Shown here: positions 1-12,072 of the stretch, piece after piece
Numbering within the stretch: position 1 is the first letter of the stretch
Layout: every line of letters starts with the position of its first letter
Source of the DNA: Deroplatys truncata
Taxonomy: Eukaryota > Arthropoda > Insecta > Mantodea > Mantidae
Direction: 5' to 3'
DNA: 64,000 nt
Assembly: GCA_030765065.1 (NCBI GenBank)
Contig: CM060977.1
Span: 161,085,052 to 161,149,051, forward strand
Translations under genes and position numbers: made by a program
Notes under the pieces: model-generated
What the model saw: the letters and a program-made list of their open reading frames with translations, nothing else
Told to the model about the DNA's origin: nothing
Databases searched by the model: none

Positions 1-1256
1 GATAAGTCCATGACTTTGACGAAAGATAGCGTCCTAATCACAGGTTTCTTGTTTGCACCCAAGTCTTACATCTATTCTGGGTATAATTGCAGAAATTCAT
101 GGTCCTTAGTTTCTTAGAACATTGTTGAGCGCGTCTAAAATAAGCAGATATGTGTTGCTCCGTAGAAAATGCAGAAAAGTGAATTTCGTGTTTTGATAAA
201 GCACTATTTTTTGTGTGGTAAGACGGTGAAGGAAACGGAAGAAAAGCTGAACAAGTATTATGGAGACTCTGCTCCATCTCATGGCATGGTTCACAAGTGG
301 TTCACAGTATTTCGATGTGGCCGTTCGAGTACTAGAGATGCCATGCACACAGGACGGGTGGTTGAGGTCACAACAGAAGAAATGGTGAACAAGCTTCAGG
401 TTATTGTGTTGGAAGACCGCCAACAGATAGCCAAGACCGTAAACATCTCGAGTAAACGGGTGCATAACATTCTGCACGAAGTTTTGGGTATGAGAAAGCT
501 GTCGGCAAGATGGGTGCCGTGACTGCTCACAGTTGAGAACAAGAGGAATCGTGTGACCATTTCACAGGGATGTTTGAACGTGTTCCAGCGCAACCCAAAT
601 GAGTTTTTGCGGCGATATATCACGGTTAAAGAAACTTGGATCCATTACCGTCAACATAAAACAAAAAACCAATCAAAGCAGTGGATTTTCTTCGGCAAAT
701 CTACTCCAAAGAAAGCCAAACCATTCCGTCGGTAGGAAAAATCATGGCAGCTGACTTTTGGGATTCACAAGGGTACCTGGAAAAGGGTAAAACGATCACC
801 GGTTCGTATTATGCCGCAATGCTGGATCAGTTTCACAGAGAATTGTTAAAGAAACGAACCCCATTTTGTAAGGAAAAGGTTCTCTTTCACCAGGACAATG
901 CATCAGCACACAGGTCAGCCATTGCCATTGCAAAATTTGTAGAATTGGGTTACTATCTGCTACCTCACCCTCCGTATTCTCCAGATTTGACTCCGAGCGA
1001 CTTCTTTCTCTTCGCAAACCTGAAAAATTCGCTCGCTGGGAAGAAATTCACGTCCAGTGAACACATCATGACAGAAACAACCTCACATTTTAAGGACTTT
1101 GAAAAATTATATTTTTTGGAAGGGTTAAAAAAATTGGAAAAACGTTGGACAACATGTATTGAATTGAAAGGAGACTATGTTGAGAAATAAAATGGATTTT
1201 TTTGGAAAAAATTGTTATTTTCTTTAAAAAGTCACTGACTTATCAATCCGCCCTCG
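1..1256 (+). mobile_element. mariner-like transposon, left end cut by window
   Basis: The first ~20 bases (GATAAGTCCATGACTTTGAC) match, inverted, the sequence at 1229-1244 (AAAAGTCACTGACTTATC). These are the two inner terminal inverted repeats of a mariner element. The right end runs to GCCCTCG at 1256, followed by TA, the usual mariner target dinucleotide. The outermost few bases of the left repeat lie outside the window. A broken transposase fills the interior. The family assignment rests on the transposase. Confidence 0.85.
169..1190 (+). pseudogene. mariner transposase, broken
   Basis: A D,D34D mariner transposase would cut and paste its element at TA. The start at 169 opens the N-terminal helix-turn-helix part (KSEFRVLIKHYFL...; SHGMVHKWFTVF). 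An in-frame TGA at 520-522 stops it. The same frame resumes through KETWIHYR to 735, and the C-terminal half is in another frame from about 681 (FHQDNASAH, then PHPPYSPDLTPSDFF with the last catalytic Asp). The first catalytic position, normally Asp in VDETW, reads Lys (codon 628-630). Stop, frameshift and lost catalytic residue make it dead. The family call is firm; the subfamily is not assigned. Confidence 0.88.
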
Positions 1257-1258
1257 TA

Positions 1259-2211
1259 TGTGCGCCATCCGCTAGCAAGAGGTTGCTAAATGTGGGACTC
1301 CCAAAAAATATACGAATACCCACTAAAAACCACTCCAAATCTTGCAACATTGCGATATTACTTCGCAATGCAATATTCGCGTTTATCCTCGTTTCTCCTC
1401 TTTTTGTTTTTCTTTCATGATATTTGTTAACATATCTTATGGGTATCATATTTCTCTTATGATACTTTCTGATTTTATAATTTGTCCAATTTCCTTGGTT
1501 ACCTTTGGTTCTTATATCTTCCCATTTGTCACGTTTCAGCACAGTATGAGCAATTTTCATTATTTACTATTTTCATTTTAAATAGATATGATTTGAAAAC
1601 ATCCAAGTTGTGTCGTTTTTCTCTTCGACTAAGGTGAAGTGAGTTTATTACCTGTGATGATGTTATCGTTGTGCCCGGTCCAGCAGAGTCGTCGCTGTTG
1701 TAGGGTCCAGGTTCAATCTCACAGTCGATCCTTCTCTCCTCGGCTATGGTGAGCTGTAATTTTGAATGGTATTGTCCAGGGATAGGGATGTAGGTTGATG
1801 GTGCACCAACAAGAACAATGGCTCACTTTCCTTAAGTCATTAGCATCACCGTGTTACTTGTTGTGTTACATGCAATGTTTTATGTTGCCTAAATTATTTT
1901 CCTGTGCTGCACTGCCATTCTTTTGTTCTCCCAACCACTCGCGCACCTATATCTCGCGCAGGATCTATTGTTTATCACTCACTGTACTTAGGTTTACCTT
2001 GATAAAAGCTCACACGCTTAGTACTTCCCTAGTTAATTATGCACCATTTGTTACACTCCACTGCACATAACTACTCAACTACGAGAGAACCAGAATCTCC
2101 TCCCGCGAAAATTGACGGTTACATATTTCTTAGGCGTCGGCTTAAAAACTGCCACTTACACTGAACTAAACTGAAGTTACTGACTGCTTCATCCCCTCAA
2201 TAATCTTTATA
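1259..2211. other. no recognisable gene
   Basis: AT-rich sequence between the mariner and the Tc1 relic. Short open frames on both strands have no recognisable motif. I see no terminal repeats. It may be old repeat or intergenic DNA. Confidence 0.4.
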
Positions 2212-3060
2212 TACACTACGTGATCAAAAGTATCCGGACACCTGGCTGAAAATGACGTACAAGTTCGTGGCGCCCTCCCTCGGTAATGCTGGAAGTCAAT
2301 ATGGTGATGGTTCAGCCTTAGCCTTGATGACAGCGTTCACTCTCGCAGGCATACTTTCAATCAGGTGCTGGAAGGTTTCTTGGGGAATGGCAGCCCATTC
2401 TTCACGGAGTGCGGAACTGAGGAGAGGTATCGATGTAGGTCGGTGAGGCCTGGCACGAAGTCGGCGTTTCAAAACATCCCAAAGGTGTTCTATAGGATTT
2501 AAGTCAGGACTCTGTGCAGGCCAGTCCATTACAGGGATGTTATTGTCGTATAACCACTCCGCCACAGCCCGTCCAGTATGAACAGGTGCTCGATCGTGTT
2601 GAAAGATGCAATCGCGATCCGCGAATTGCTCTTCAACAGTGGGAAGCAAGAAGGTGCTTAAAATATCAACGTAGGTCTGCTCTGTGATCGTGCCACGCAA
2701 AACAACAAGGGGTGCAAGCCATCTACAGAAAAAATACGATCACACCATAACACCACCACCTCCGAATTTCACTGTTGTCACTACACAAGCTGGCAGATGA
2801 CATTCACAATACCCACACCCTGCCATCGGATCGCCATATATGTACCGTCACTCCTCACTCCACACAACGTTTTTCCACTGTTCAACCGTATAATGTTGAC
2901 GCTCCTTACACCAAGCGAGGCGTCGTTTGGCATTTTCCTGCGTGATGTGTGGCTTATGAGCAGCCGCTCGGCCATGGAATCCAAGGTTTCTCACATCACG
3001 CCTGTCATAATACTTGTAGTGGATCCTGATGCAGTTTGGAATTCCTGTGTGATGCTCTGG
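2212..3060 (-). mobile_element. Tc1-like transposon, 5' part deleted
   Basis: The left edge TACACTACGTGATCAAAAG with TCCGGACACC is the terminal repeat also found on the complete copies at 28147-29369 and 36374-37559. The matching far end is missing: similarity stops near 3060 inside the transposase gene. Orientation is minus. The loss of one terminus shows an immobile deletion relic. Confidence 0.85.
2296..2984 (-). pseudogene. Tc1 transposase fragment (DD34E)
   Basis: The minus-strand C-terminal 134 codons (2700-2296) contain [26 protein letters not shown] and [11 protein letters not shown]. The Asp of QHD and the Glu of IEHLWD are separated by 34 residues, which defines the Tc1 catalytic pair. 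A more N-terminal piece (MDSMAERLLISHTSRRKMPNDASLG) is in a different frame at 2984-2781, with the middle region shifted. The DNA-binding domain is deleted. The function was element transposition; this copy cannot act. Confidence 0.88.
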
Positions 3061-3307
3061 ACTTTTATTTTTGGACTTTATTTATCTTATTGCCATGTGT
3101 GCGTCCTTTTATCGACAAATGTATGGGTATGTTCCCGCTATCACCTGTACTGCCCTGGTGGAGATCGTTCTGTGCGCGTTAGCTATTTTTATTGCTATTG
3201 TTCGTTGTACCCTTTAATAATTCTCCGGTATGTTTTTCTATCCAAGTTTTCCAGATGGGGGCATCATATAAAATTATCGAATTTACTACGCAGCTGAGTA
3301 CTTTATT

Positions 3308-4155
3308 ACTTTATCTACTACGTATAATAAGTAGGGGAAGTATCGTATTCCACCCAAAATTTAGATACCTTGAATTCATCGGAAATATATGTTTTGAGAC
3401 CCCCTGAATCCAAAAAAACACATTTTTGGAAACATGTCCATGTGTGTGTCTGTGTGTGTGTGTCTGTGAACAGCATAACTCAGAAACGAACAGTCGGATA
3501 AACACCAAACTTGGTATTTAGGTTCAGTATCTTCCAGAGATGCGACACGAAGGTTTTCAAGAAAATCCCCCATCCCAGATTACACATTACATGGATCATT
3601 TTTCGAAAATGTTAATTTTCTCAAAAATGGCTGTAACGATTTTGATTAAAATACCATATGTTTAGGATATTTTCATGACAAATGAAACGTATATATCGAA
3701 TTTTCTGGGAATGTCTCCAAAAGAATTCTTCATTAAAAACGACTTTTGCATAAGTGGTAAACCATAAGATATTGACAAAATTTTACTACACAAAAAATGT
3801 AGATCGCGTTAAAATACACAATTTATGTCGTATATATTTTTTTGTTGTTGACTGAACCATTTTCGAGATACTGCTTGTTATTCCCATAAATTTTCCAATA
3901 CTTATACTTTTTTCTCAAATGGGAATTCGTTATTCATTTTTTGGTAATGAAAAGAGAATGGAATACTCCACATAGCAACCAGCTCTTAAAATATTTGACT
4001 ATCGCTTAAAGCCTTGCATCTACAAGAAAATTAGCAATAAGATTAACATCTCCATATCTCGATTAACACGAAGCATATACGGAATAAGCGTTTGTAAAAA
4101 TAGTTTGTACAAGAGTAGAGAAAGTCATGTGAGTGTAACATATAAGTTATTTTTA
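3308..4155 (-). repeat. family A interspersed repeat, copy 1
   Basis: This is the most abundant repeat in the window, here in reverse. In forward orientation a copy starts TCTGATGTGTTACACTCAC, has ACTTTCTCTACT about 25 bases in, then an A-rich site before TGAATAACG, a CA microsatellite about three quarters along, and ends AGTAGAGAAAGT. The two underlined-type motifs, ACTTTCTCTACT and AGTAGAGAAAGT, are exact inverted repeats. Just before the right one lies CTACTTACTATACGTAGTAG, able to form a 5-bp stem. It has no conserved protein. It is a non-autonomous element, either Helitron/DINE-like or TIR-type. It joins copy 2 head to tail. Confidence 0.85.
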
Positions 4156-5026
4156 ACTTTCTCTACTATCTAGAGTAAGTAGGGGAAGTATTGTATTCAA
4201 CCCATAAATTCGATACCGAGATTTCACCGGAAATATATGTTTTGAGACCCCCTGAATCCAAAAAAAGCATTTTCGGAAACATGTCCGTGTGTGTTTCTGT
4301 TTGTGTGTCTTTGTGTGTGTCTGTCTGTGAACAGCATAACTCAGAAACAAACAGTCGGATAAACACCAAATTTGGTATTTATATTCAGTATCTTCCAGAG
4401 ATGCGACACGAAGGTTTTCAAGAAAATCCCCCCACCCCAGATTACCCTTTATATGGAACATTTTTCGAAAATTTTAATTTTCCCAAAAATGGCTCTAAGG
4501 ATTTTGATTAAAATATCATGTTTTAATCAAATACTTTCATCACAAATAAAATGCAGAACTTGAATTTTCCGAGAATGTCTCCAAAAGTATTGTGCATTGT
4601 GAACGACTTTTGCATAACCGGTATACCATAAGAGATAGACAAAAGTTTACTACACAAAAAATGTAGATCGTGTTAAAATACACTATTTATGTCACATACA
4701 TTCTTTTTTGTTGAGTGAACCATTTTCGAGGTATTGCATGTTATTCCCTTAAATTTTCCAATACTTATACTTTTTCTCAAATGGAAATTCGTTATTCATT
4801 TTTTTTGTCCTGGTAATGCAAAGAGAATGGAATACTCCACATAGCAACCAGCTCCTAAAATATTTGACTATGGTTTAAAGCCTACCAATTCCCTTGCATC
4901 TACAAGAAAACCAGCAATAAATTAACATCTCGATATCTCGATTAACATGAAGCACATGGAGAACAAGCGTTTGTAAAAATAGTTTGTACAATAGTACAGA
5001 AAGTTATGTGAGTGTTAGACATCAGA
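4156..5026 (-). repeat. family A repeat, copy 2 (tandem with copy 1)
   Basis: Near full-length reverse copy. It begins ACTTTCTCTACT inverted end at 4156 and ends at the ATCAGA start motif near 5021-5026. The GT/CA microsatellite lies around 4285-4330. It abuts copy 1 in the same orientation, so the pair is a head-to-tail tandem. Confidence 0.85.
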
Positions 5027-5951
5027 TTTTTTTCCTGCTTTGTATCCTCCTAATGCTTGGCATTAATCATCCAATTGCTGCTATGGTTTTTTCCGCTTTC
5101 CGAGCCACATACTTTATGTGTGTCTACATATTCATGTGATGTCCATTTTGTATACACAAGTATTTTAAATGTTCTTTGGACCTTATCTCCCAAAACTAAC
5201 ATTTATTTCCGTTAATGTTCGTTTTCCGTCCAAAATAACTATTTCTGTCTTCCCAGGAGATAATTGTAGTCCCTATTGGTTTCAGATATATGAAAATGCC
5301 AACATTGAAGTACTGCATTTCGATGCAAACTTAAAGATTCTATTTAATGGCGAATTCTTATAAAATCACTACTTGTTCTGGAGGTGAAGGAAACCGTTTT
5401 TGGATCTGCTTGCTCTATTTTGTACATAAAAGGCAATATTTTAAATAATATAGATATCATGGACAAACAAATTATTTGCACAAAAATATTATTTTTTCCG
5501 TACTATCTCTTCTAGAACGTAATAATTTAAACTTTTAAGCATATTTTAAAAATAATTTCGTAACTTAAATACTTAGGGTAACATACAATTCTTTTAAAAA
5601 TTAACATAAAATTCAACAAATCATCTACTGTTTGCATTACATGTGTATGCCTTTGGTCATACAATTCCAAATGATAGATGCACCTTGAATATTGTCTATT
5701 CATGTTCAGTGGATAAGAATTTCTAATTACAAAGTTTACTTTAGCGATAGAGGGTAGGGAAAGTTGTGTGAATTTAACAGTTTTTTTATTTTCTTTGTTG
5801 TGCCATACAAATTAATTCCTTTTAACATGGTCATTACTTAAATATATTCAAGGAGAATTATCAAATTTACATTTATATAACCACATGAAATAAATATATT
5901 ACATAACTATTTTAATCAAAATCGTACATACTATTCCTACTAAAGCTTACT
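5027..5951. other. no recognisable gene
   Basis: Very AT-rich stretch with only short open frames (the longest, 64 codons at 5169-5363, has no motif). No terminal repeats are visible. Confidence 0.4.
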
Positions 5952-6771
5952 ACTTTCTCTACTACGTATAGTAAGTAGAGGAAGTATTGTATTCCACGCA
6001 AAAAGTTGATACCGAGGTTACACCGGAAATATATGTTTTGAGACCCCCTGAATCCAAAAAAAGAATTGTTGGAAACATCCGTGTGTGTGTCTGTGTATGT
6101 CTGTCTGTGTTTCTGTGAAAAGCATAACTCGGAAACGAATAATCGGATAAACACCAAACTTGGTATCTAGGTTCAGTATCCTCCAGAAATGCGACATGAA
6201 GGTTTTCAAGAAAATCCCCCCCATATTACCCTTTACATGGAACATTCTTCGAAATTTTTAGTTTTCTCAGAAATGGCTCTAAGGATTTTGATTAAAATAT
6301 CATATGTTTAAGATATTTTCATGACAAATGAAATGTATATCTCGAATTTTCTGGGAATGTCTCCAAAAGCATTCTTCATTGTGAACGACTTTTGCATAAC
6401 TGGTAAACCCTAAGAGATAGACAAAAGTTTACTACACAAAAATGTAGATCGCGTTAAAATACATAATTTATGTCATATACACTTTTTATTGAGTGAACCA
6501 TTTTCGAGAAATTGCTTGTTATTCCCTTAAATTTTCCAATACTTATACTTTTTCTCAAATGGGAATTCGTTATTCATTTTTTTGTCCTGGTAATGCAACC
6601 AGCTCTTAATATATTTGATTATCGCTTAAAGCCTACCAATTCCCCTTGCATCTACAAGAAAATCAGCAATAAGATTAACATCTCGATTAACATGAAGCAT
6701 ATGGAGAATAAGCGTTTGTAAAAATAGTTTGTACAAGAGTAGAGAAAGTCATGTGAGTGTAACACATCAGA
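5952..6771 (-). repeat. family A repeat, copy 3
   Basis: Reverse copy from TACTTTCTCTACTACG to ACACATCAGA. It contains the uninterrupted sequence ATATCATATGTTTAAG (around 6296-6311). That is the intact target of the giant palindrome's insertion site and so serves as an empty-site reference. Confidence 0.88.
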
Positions 6772-6796
6772 TTTTTTTTAAAGTGCTTCTTTTTTA

Positions 6797-6897
6797 TTCA
6801 GGTGGCCTCAAAATATGTATTTCCGTTGGAATTTCGGTATCGAATGTTTGGGTGAAATGCAATACCTTCGCTACGCTATGTACGTTGTGGGGAAAGC
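6797..6897 (+). repeat. family A 3' fragment
   Basis: Forward 3' end only, degenerate: TTCAGGTGGCCTCAAAATAT, the FP-rich 'ATTTCCG...TTTCGGTATCGAAT' block and TACGTTGTGGGGAAAG. It lies just beyond copy 3. Confidence 0.6.
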
Positions 6898-7228
6898 AAA
6901 AATTAATACAGCATCTGCTTTCATCTTCATTTCTACTTTTTCAATTATTTTATATATAATTTCATAGATCTATTTCCGCGCGATTTTACCAGAGCAAGTC
7001 CCATAGTAATAACTTTATGTCGTGCTCTATTTTTATGATTAAGATTTATACCTTTTTGGTTAAATTAACAATACTGTGGATACGTTTGCTCACAACAGCA
7101 GCCACTGAGAGGTGATTAGTGACAGGAACACTTAGAGATACGTAGCAAATTTATATGGAACAGAGTTTAGTGCTTCGTAAGTAAATGCTTCTATAAATGC
7201 AGTCCTATCCTGTAATAACCAGATTTAG
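6898..7228. other. no recognisable gene
   Basis: AT-rich sequence between a family A fragment and the reverse transcriptase relic. It may be upstream sequence of that old retrotransposon but shows no motif. Confidence 0.3.
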
Positions 7229-7463
7229 GAAGAGTACGTTGAAGTTACTCCGATAATATATTTATAATTAAACAAATAACAGAAAAGAGGAGAGCGTTTA
7301 ACTGCCCAACGTATATGATATTTATAGCTTTTATACAGGCATTTGACAGAGTGAAAAAAAGAAAATTATGGGAGATAATGACTAATAGAGGAATACCAAA
7401 TCATTTTGTGGAGATATTTAAAGAAATGTATAGGGGTCCAAAGATATGTATTAAACAAACAAA
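7229..7463 (+). pseudogene. non-LTR reverse transcriptase, piece 1 of 4
   Basis: The reading frame encodes FIAFIQAFDRVKKRKLWEIM and NHFVEIFKEMY. This is the palm region around the first catalytic aspartate of a LINE-type reverse transcriptase (AFDRV). The gene would copy element RNA into DNA at a nicked target. It is interrupted directly after ICIK by a family A copy, and piece 2 picks the frame up in phase on the other side. No start or endonuclease domain is recognised upstream. The family resembles the endonuclease-reverse transcriptase copies common in insect genomes; the clade is not assigned. Confidence 0.8.
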
Positions 7464-8352
7464 TCTGATGTGTTACACTCACATGACTTTCTCTACTCTT
7501 GTACAAACTATTTTTACAAACGCTTATTCTCCATCTACTTCACGTTAATCGAGATAAACATTTGCAGACTCTATCTTATTGCTAATTTTCTTGTAGATGT
7601 AAGGGGAAAATATATTTACAAGGGCAATATAGAAATACAGTAGCCTTTAAGCACATACATATCTCTTAATATCTGGTTGCTAGGTGCAGCACCATTCTCT
7701 TCCCCACAGAATAATACTCTTTGCATATCCAAGACAAAAACAATGAATAACGAATTCCAATTTGGGAAAATTATCGTAACATTAAAGAGAATAACAAGCA
7801 ATATCTCGAAAATGGTTCACTCAACAAAAACAATGTATATGACATAAATTGTGTATTTTAACGCGATCTACAGTTTTTCTGTAGTAACATTTTGTCTATC
7901 TCTTATGGTTTACCAGTTATGCAAAAGTCGTTCACAATGAAGAACACTTTTGGAGACATTCCCAGAAAATTCAACATATACATTTTATTTGTCATGAAAA
8001 TATCTTAAACATATGATATTTTAATCAAAATCATTAGAGCAGTTTTTGAGAAAATTAAAATTTTCGAAAAATGTTCCATGTAAAGGGTATCCTGGGGTGC
8101 GGGGATTTACTTGAAAACCTTCGTGTCGCATCCCTGGAAGATACTGAACCTAAATACCAAGTTTGGTGTTTATCCGACTGTTGGTTTCTGAGTTATGCTG
8201 TTCACAGACACACACAGACACACACACGGAAATGTTTCCAAAAATGCTTTTTCTGCAATCAGGGGTCTCAAAACATATATTTCCGGTGAAATCTCGGTAT
8301 TGGACTTTTGGATGGAATACTTCCCCTACTTACTATACGTAGCAGAGAAAGT
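7464..8352 (+). repeat. family A repeat inserted in reverse transcriptase (insertion 1)
   Basis: Forward copy from TCTGATGTGTTACACTCAC to GCAGAGAAAG. The flanking RT sequence is ATTAAA on the left and AAATGG on the right. Removing the insert restores an open frame across the junction. The 5' third (about 7570-7740) carries a variant segment with duplicated phrases that is also seen in the copy at 17636-18568. The exact target duplication is blurred by A-runs. Confidence 0.88.
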
Positions 8353-8503
8353 AAAAATGGAAATTTTAACACAGCAGGTATTAATATCGGAGTAAGACAA
8401 GAGTGTAGTACTTCACCCCCTTTATTTAATTTAGACAACGCAATCCGTGAATGAAAATGCGGCTAAATATTTTAAATATAACCTATGATTATAATAGAAA
8501 AAA
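8353..8503 (+). pseudogene. reverse transcriptase, piece 2 of 4
   Basis: This piece encodes an equivalent of the conserved RT block GVRQGxxxSPLLFNL, reading GVRQECSTSPPLFNL at about 8388-8432. The strictly conserved Gly after Gln is Glu here. Stops follow, so the copy is decayed. It ends in an A-run where insertion 2 begins. Confidence 0.78.
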
Positions 8504-11037
8504 TCTGATGTGTTACACTCACATGACTTTCCCTACTCTTGTACAAATTATTTTTACAAACGCTAATTCTCCATATGCTTCATGTTAATCTGGATATCGA
8601 GATGTCAATCTTATTGCTAATTTTCTTGTAGATGCAATGGGAATTGGTAGGTTATAAGCAATAGTCAAAATTTTAAGCGCTGGTTGCTATGTGGCGCATT
8701 CAATTCTCTTTGCATGTCCATGACAAACAAATCTGATGTGTTACACTCACATGACTTTCTCTACTCTTGTACAACCTAATTTTACAAACGCCTATTCTCC
8801 ATATGCTTCATGTTAATCGAGATATCGAGATGTCAATCTTATTGGTAATTTTCTTGTAGATGCAAGGAAAATATGGTAGCTTTTAAGCGATAGTCAAATA
8901 TTTTAACGCTGGTTGCTATGTGATACATTCCATTCTCTTTGCAAGTCCAGGACATAAAAAAATCTGATGTGTTACACTCACATGACTTTCTCTACTCTTG
9001 TACAACCTAATTTTACAAACGCCTATTCTCCATATGCTTCATGTTAATCGAGATATCGAGATGTCAATCTTATTGGTAATTTTCTTGTAGATGCAAGGAA
9101 AATATGGTAGCTTTTAAGCGATAGTCAAATATTTTAACGCTGGTTGCTATGTGACGCATTCCATTCTCTTTGCATGTCCAGGACAAAAAAAATGAATAAC
9201 GCATTTGAGAAAAAGTACAAGTATTGGAAAATTTAAGGAAATAACAAGCAATATCTCGAAAACGGTTCACTCAACAAAAGAAATGTATATGACATAAGTT
9301 GTGTATTGTAACGCGATTTACATTTTTTGTGTAGTAAAATTTTGTCTATCTCTTATGGTTTACCAGTTATGCAAAAGTCGTTCACAATGAAGAATACTTT
9401 TGGAGACATTCCCAGAAAATTCGAGATATACATTTCATTTCTCATGACACTACCCTAAACATATGATATTTTCATCAAAATCGTTAGAGCCATTTTTGAG
9501 AAAATTAAAATTTTCGAAAAATCTTCCATGTAAAGGGTAGTCTGGGGTGGGGAGATTTTCTTGAAAACCTTCGTGTCGCATCTCTGGAAGATACTGAGCC
9601 TAAATACCAAGTTTGGTGCTTATCCGATTGTTCGTTTCTGAGTTATGCTGTTCACAGGCACACACACACACAGACACACACACAGACACACACACGGACA
9701 TGTTTCCAAAAATGCTTTTTTTGGATTCAGGAGGTCTCAAAACGTGTATTTCCGGTGAAATCTCGGTATCAAATTTTTGGGTGGAATGTAATACTTCCCC
9801 TACTTACTATACGTAGTAGAGAAAGTAAAAAATGAATAAGGAATTTGAGAAAAAGTATAAGTATTGGAAAATTTAAGGAAATAACAAGCAATATCTCGAA
9901 AACGGTTCACTCAACAAAAGAAATGTATATGACATAAGTTGTGTATTGTAACGCGATTTACATTTTTTGTGTAGTAAAATTTTGTCTATCTCTTATGGTT
10001 TACCAGTTATGCAAAAGTCGTTCACAATGAAGAATACGTTTGGAGACATTCCCAGAAAATTCGAGATATACATTTCATTTGTCATGACATTACCCTAAAC
10101 ATACGATATTTTCATCAAAATCGTTAGAGCCATTTTTGAGAAAATTAAAATTTTCGAAAAAACTTCCATGTAAAGGGTAGTCTGGGGTGGGGAGATTTTC
10201 TTGAAAACCTTCGTGTCGCATCTCTGGAAGATACTGAACCTAAATACCAAGTTTGGTGCTTATCCGATTGTTCGTTTTTGAGTTATGCTGTTCACAGACA
10301 CACACACACACAGACACACACACGGACATGTTTCCAAAAATGCTTTTTTTTGGATTCAGGAGGTCTCAAAACGTGTATTTCCGGTGAAATCTCGGTATCG
10401 AATTTTTGGGTGGAATGCAATACTTCTCCTACTTACTATACGTAGTAGAGAAAGTAAAAATGAATGACGAATTTGAGAAAAAGTATAAGTATTGGAAAAT
10501 GTAAGGGAACAACAAGCAATATCTCGAAAATGGTTCACTCAACAACAAAAATGTATATGACATAAATTGTGTATTTTAACGCGATCTACATTTCTTGTGT
10601 AGTAAAATTTTGTCTATCTCTTATGGTTTACCAGTTATGCAAAAGTCGTTCACATTTCATTTCCTCATGAGAATATCTTAAACATGTGATATTTTAATCA
10701 AAATCGTTAGACATTTTTGAGAAAACTAAAATTTTCGAAAAATGTTCTATGCAAAGGGTAGTCTGTGGTGGGGGTATTTTCTTGAAAACCTTCGTGTCGC
10801 ATATCTGGAAGATACTGAACCTAAATACCAAGTTTGGTGTTTATCCGAGTGTTCGTTTCTGAGTTATGCTGTTCACAGACACAGACACACACACACACAC
10901 ACACAAGGACATGTTCCCAAAAATGCTTTTTTTGGATTCAGGGGATCTCAAAACATATATTTCTGGTGAAATCTCGTAATCGAATTTTTGGGTGGAATAC
11001 AATACTTCCCCTACTTACTATACGTAGTAGAGAAAGT
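8504..11037 (+). repeat. three family A copies nested inside one another (insertion 2)
   Basis: The order of parts is 5'-part (8504-8731), 5'-part (8732-8962), complete copy (8963-9827), 3'-part (9828-10456), 3'-part (10457-11037), all forward. Both broken copies are split at the same A-rich site, GGACATAAAA / AATGAATAA. The simplest reading is copy A invaded by B, and B by C, at the same internal position. B and C are almost identical (shared CCTAATTTTACAAACGCC and AACGCGATTTACATTTT variants), so the last step is recent. Confidence 0.82.
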
Positions 11038-11552
11038 AAGAATTTTGTAATGACATTCGTATATGCTGATGAACAAGTAATGATTTCTGATAACGAAGAT
11101 ACGCTACAAAGATAACTATATGAACTACATAAAATAACTTTTAATTACAATAGATATATGAAAAATTAAAACTATATCCATGGATTTTCAGGAACCCATC
11201 CGTTGAGATGTAAACTTGTATTACATAATAATATAATTGAACAAGTAAAGAAATTGAAAAGATTTGGATCTTCAGTATCATATATTAAAGAAGCATATAC
11301 TGGAATTAAAATACAACATTTTTCAAAAATTTGTGATACAATTAAAAGAACTCTAAGAAATAAAGTGAGAAAAGATACGACGATGAAGTTTTGTAATACC
11401 ATAGCAGGTCCAGTTGCTCTATATAGTAGTGAAACCTGGACAATGGCAAATAGAGATAAAAGCAGATTACAGGCAGCGGAAATGATATTTTTAAGAACAG
11501 TATTAGGAGTCACTAGAAGAGATAGAATAAAGAATGATGACATAAGAAAAAA
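11038..11552 (+). pseudogene. reverse transcriptase, piece 3 of 4
   Basis: It opens with FVMTFVYADEQVMIS, the catalytic YADD block with its second Asp changed to Glu. A few stops later comes the thumb/connection region typical of insect LINE copies: RCKLVLHNNIIEQV, KFCNTIAGPVALYSSETWTM, RLQAAEMIFLRTVLGVTRRDRI. In-frame stops (after NEDTLQR and again near 11170) and the YADE change show a dead gene. It ends at DDIRK in an A-run where insertion 3 starts. Confidence 0.82.
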
Positions 11553-12072
11553 TCTGATGTGTTACACTCACTTGACTTTTTCTACTCTTGTACAAACTAT
11601 TTTTACAAACCTTATTCTCCATATGCTTCATGTTAATCGAGATATCGAGATGTTAATCTTAATGCTAATTTTCTTGTAGATGCAAGGGAATATGGTAAAT
11701 TTTAAGCGATAGTCAAATATTTTAAGAGCTGGTTGCTATGTGGAGTATTCCATTCTCTTGGCATTACCAGCACAAAAAATGAATAACGAATATGAGAAAA
11801 AGTATAAGTATTGTAAAATTTAAAGGAATAACAAGCAATATCTCCAAAATGGTACACTCAACAAAATAAATGTATATGACATAAATTAGATAGATAGATA
11901 AGGTATCTTTATTGGTTTCAAATTATTGAAGTTATTACACAAGTATTTAGTGCATGGGTCATTGACCGTACATGCATATTTAAGATACAATAGGGTGACA
12001 AAATAAACAACAGATAAAGAAAACACAACAAAAGGAACAAGAAAAAGGGAAATAGAAATAAATTACCTTTGT

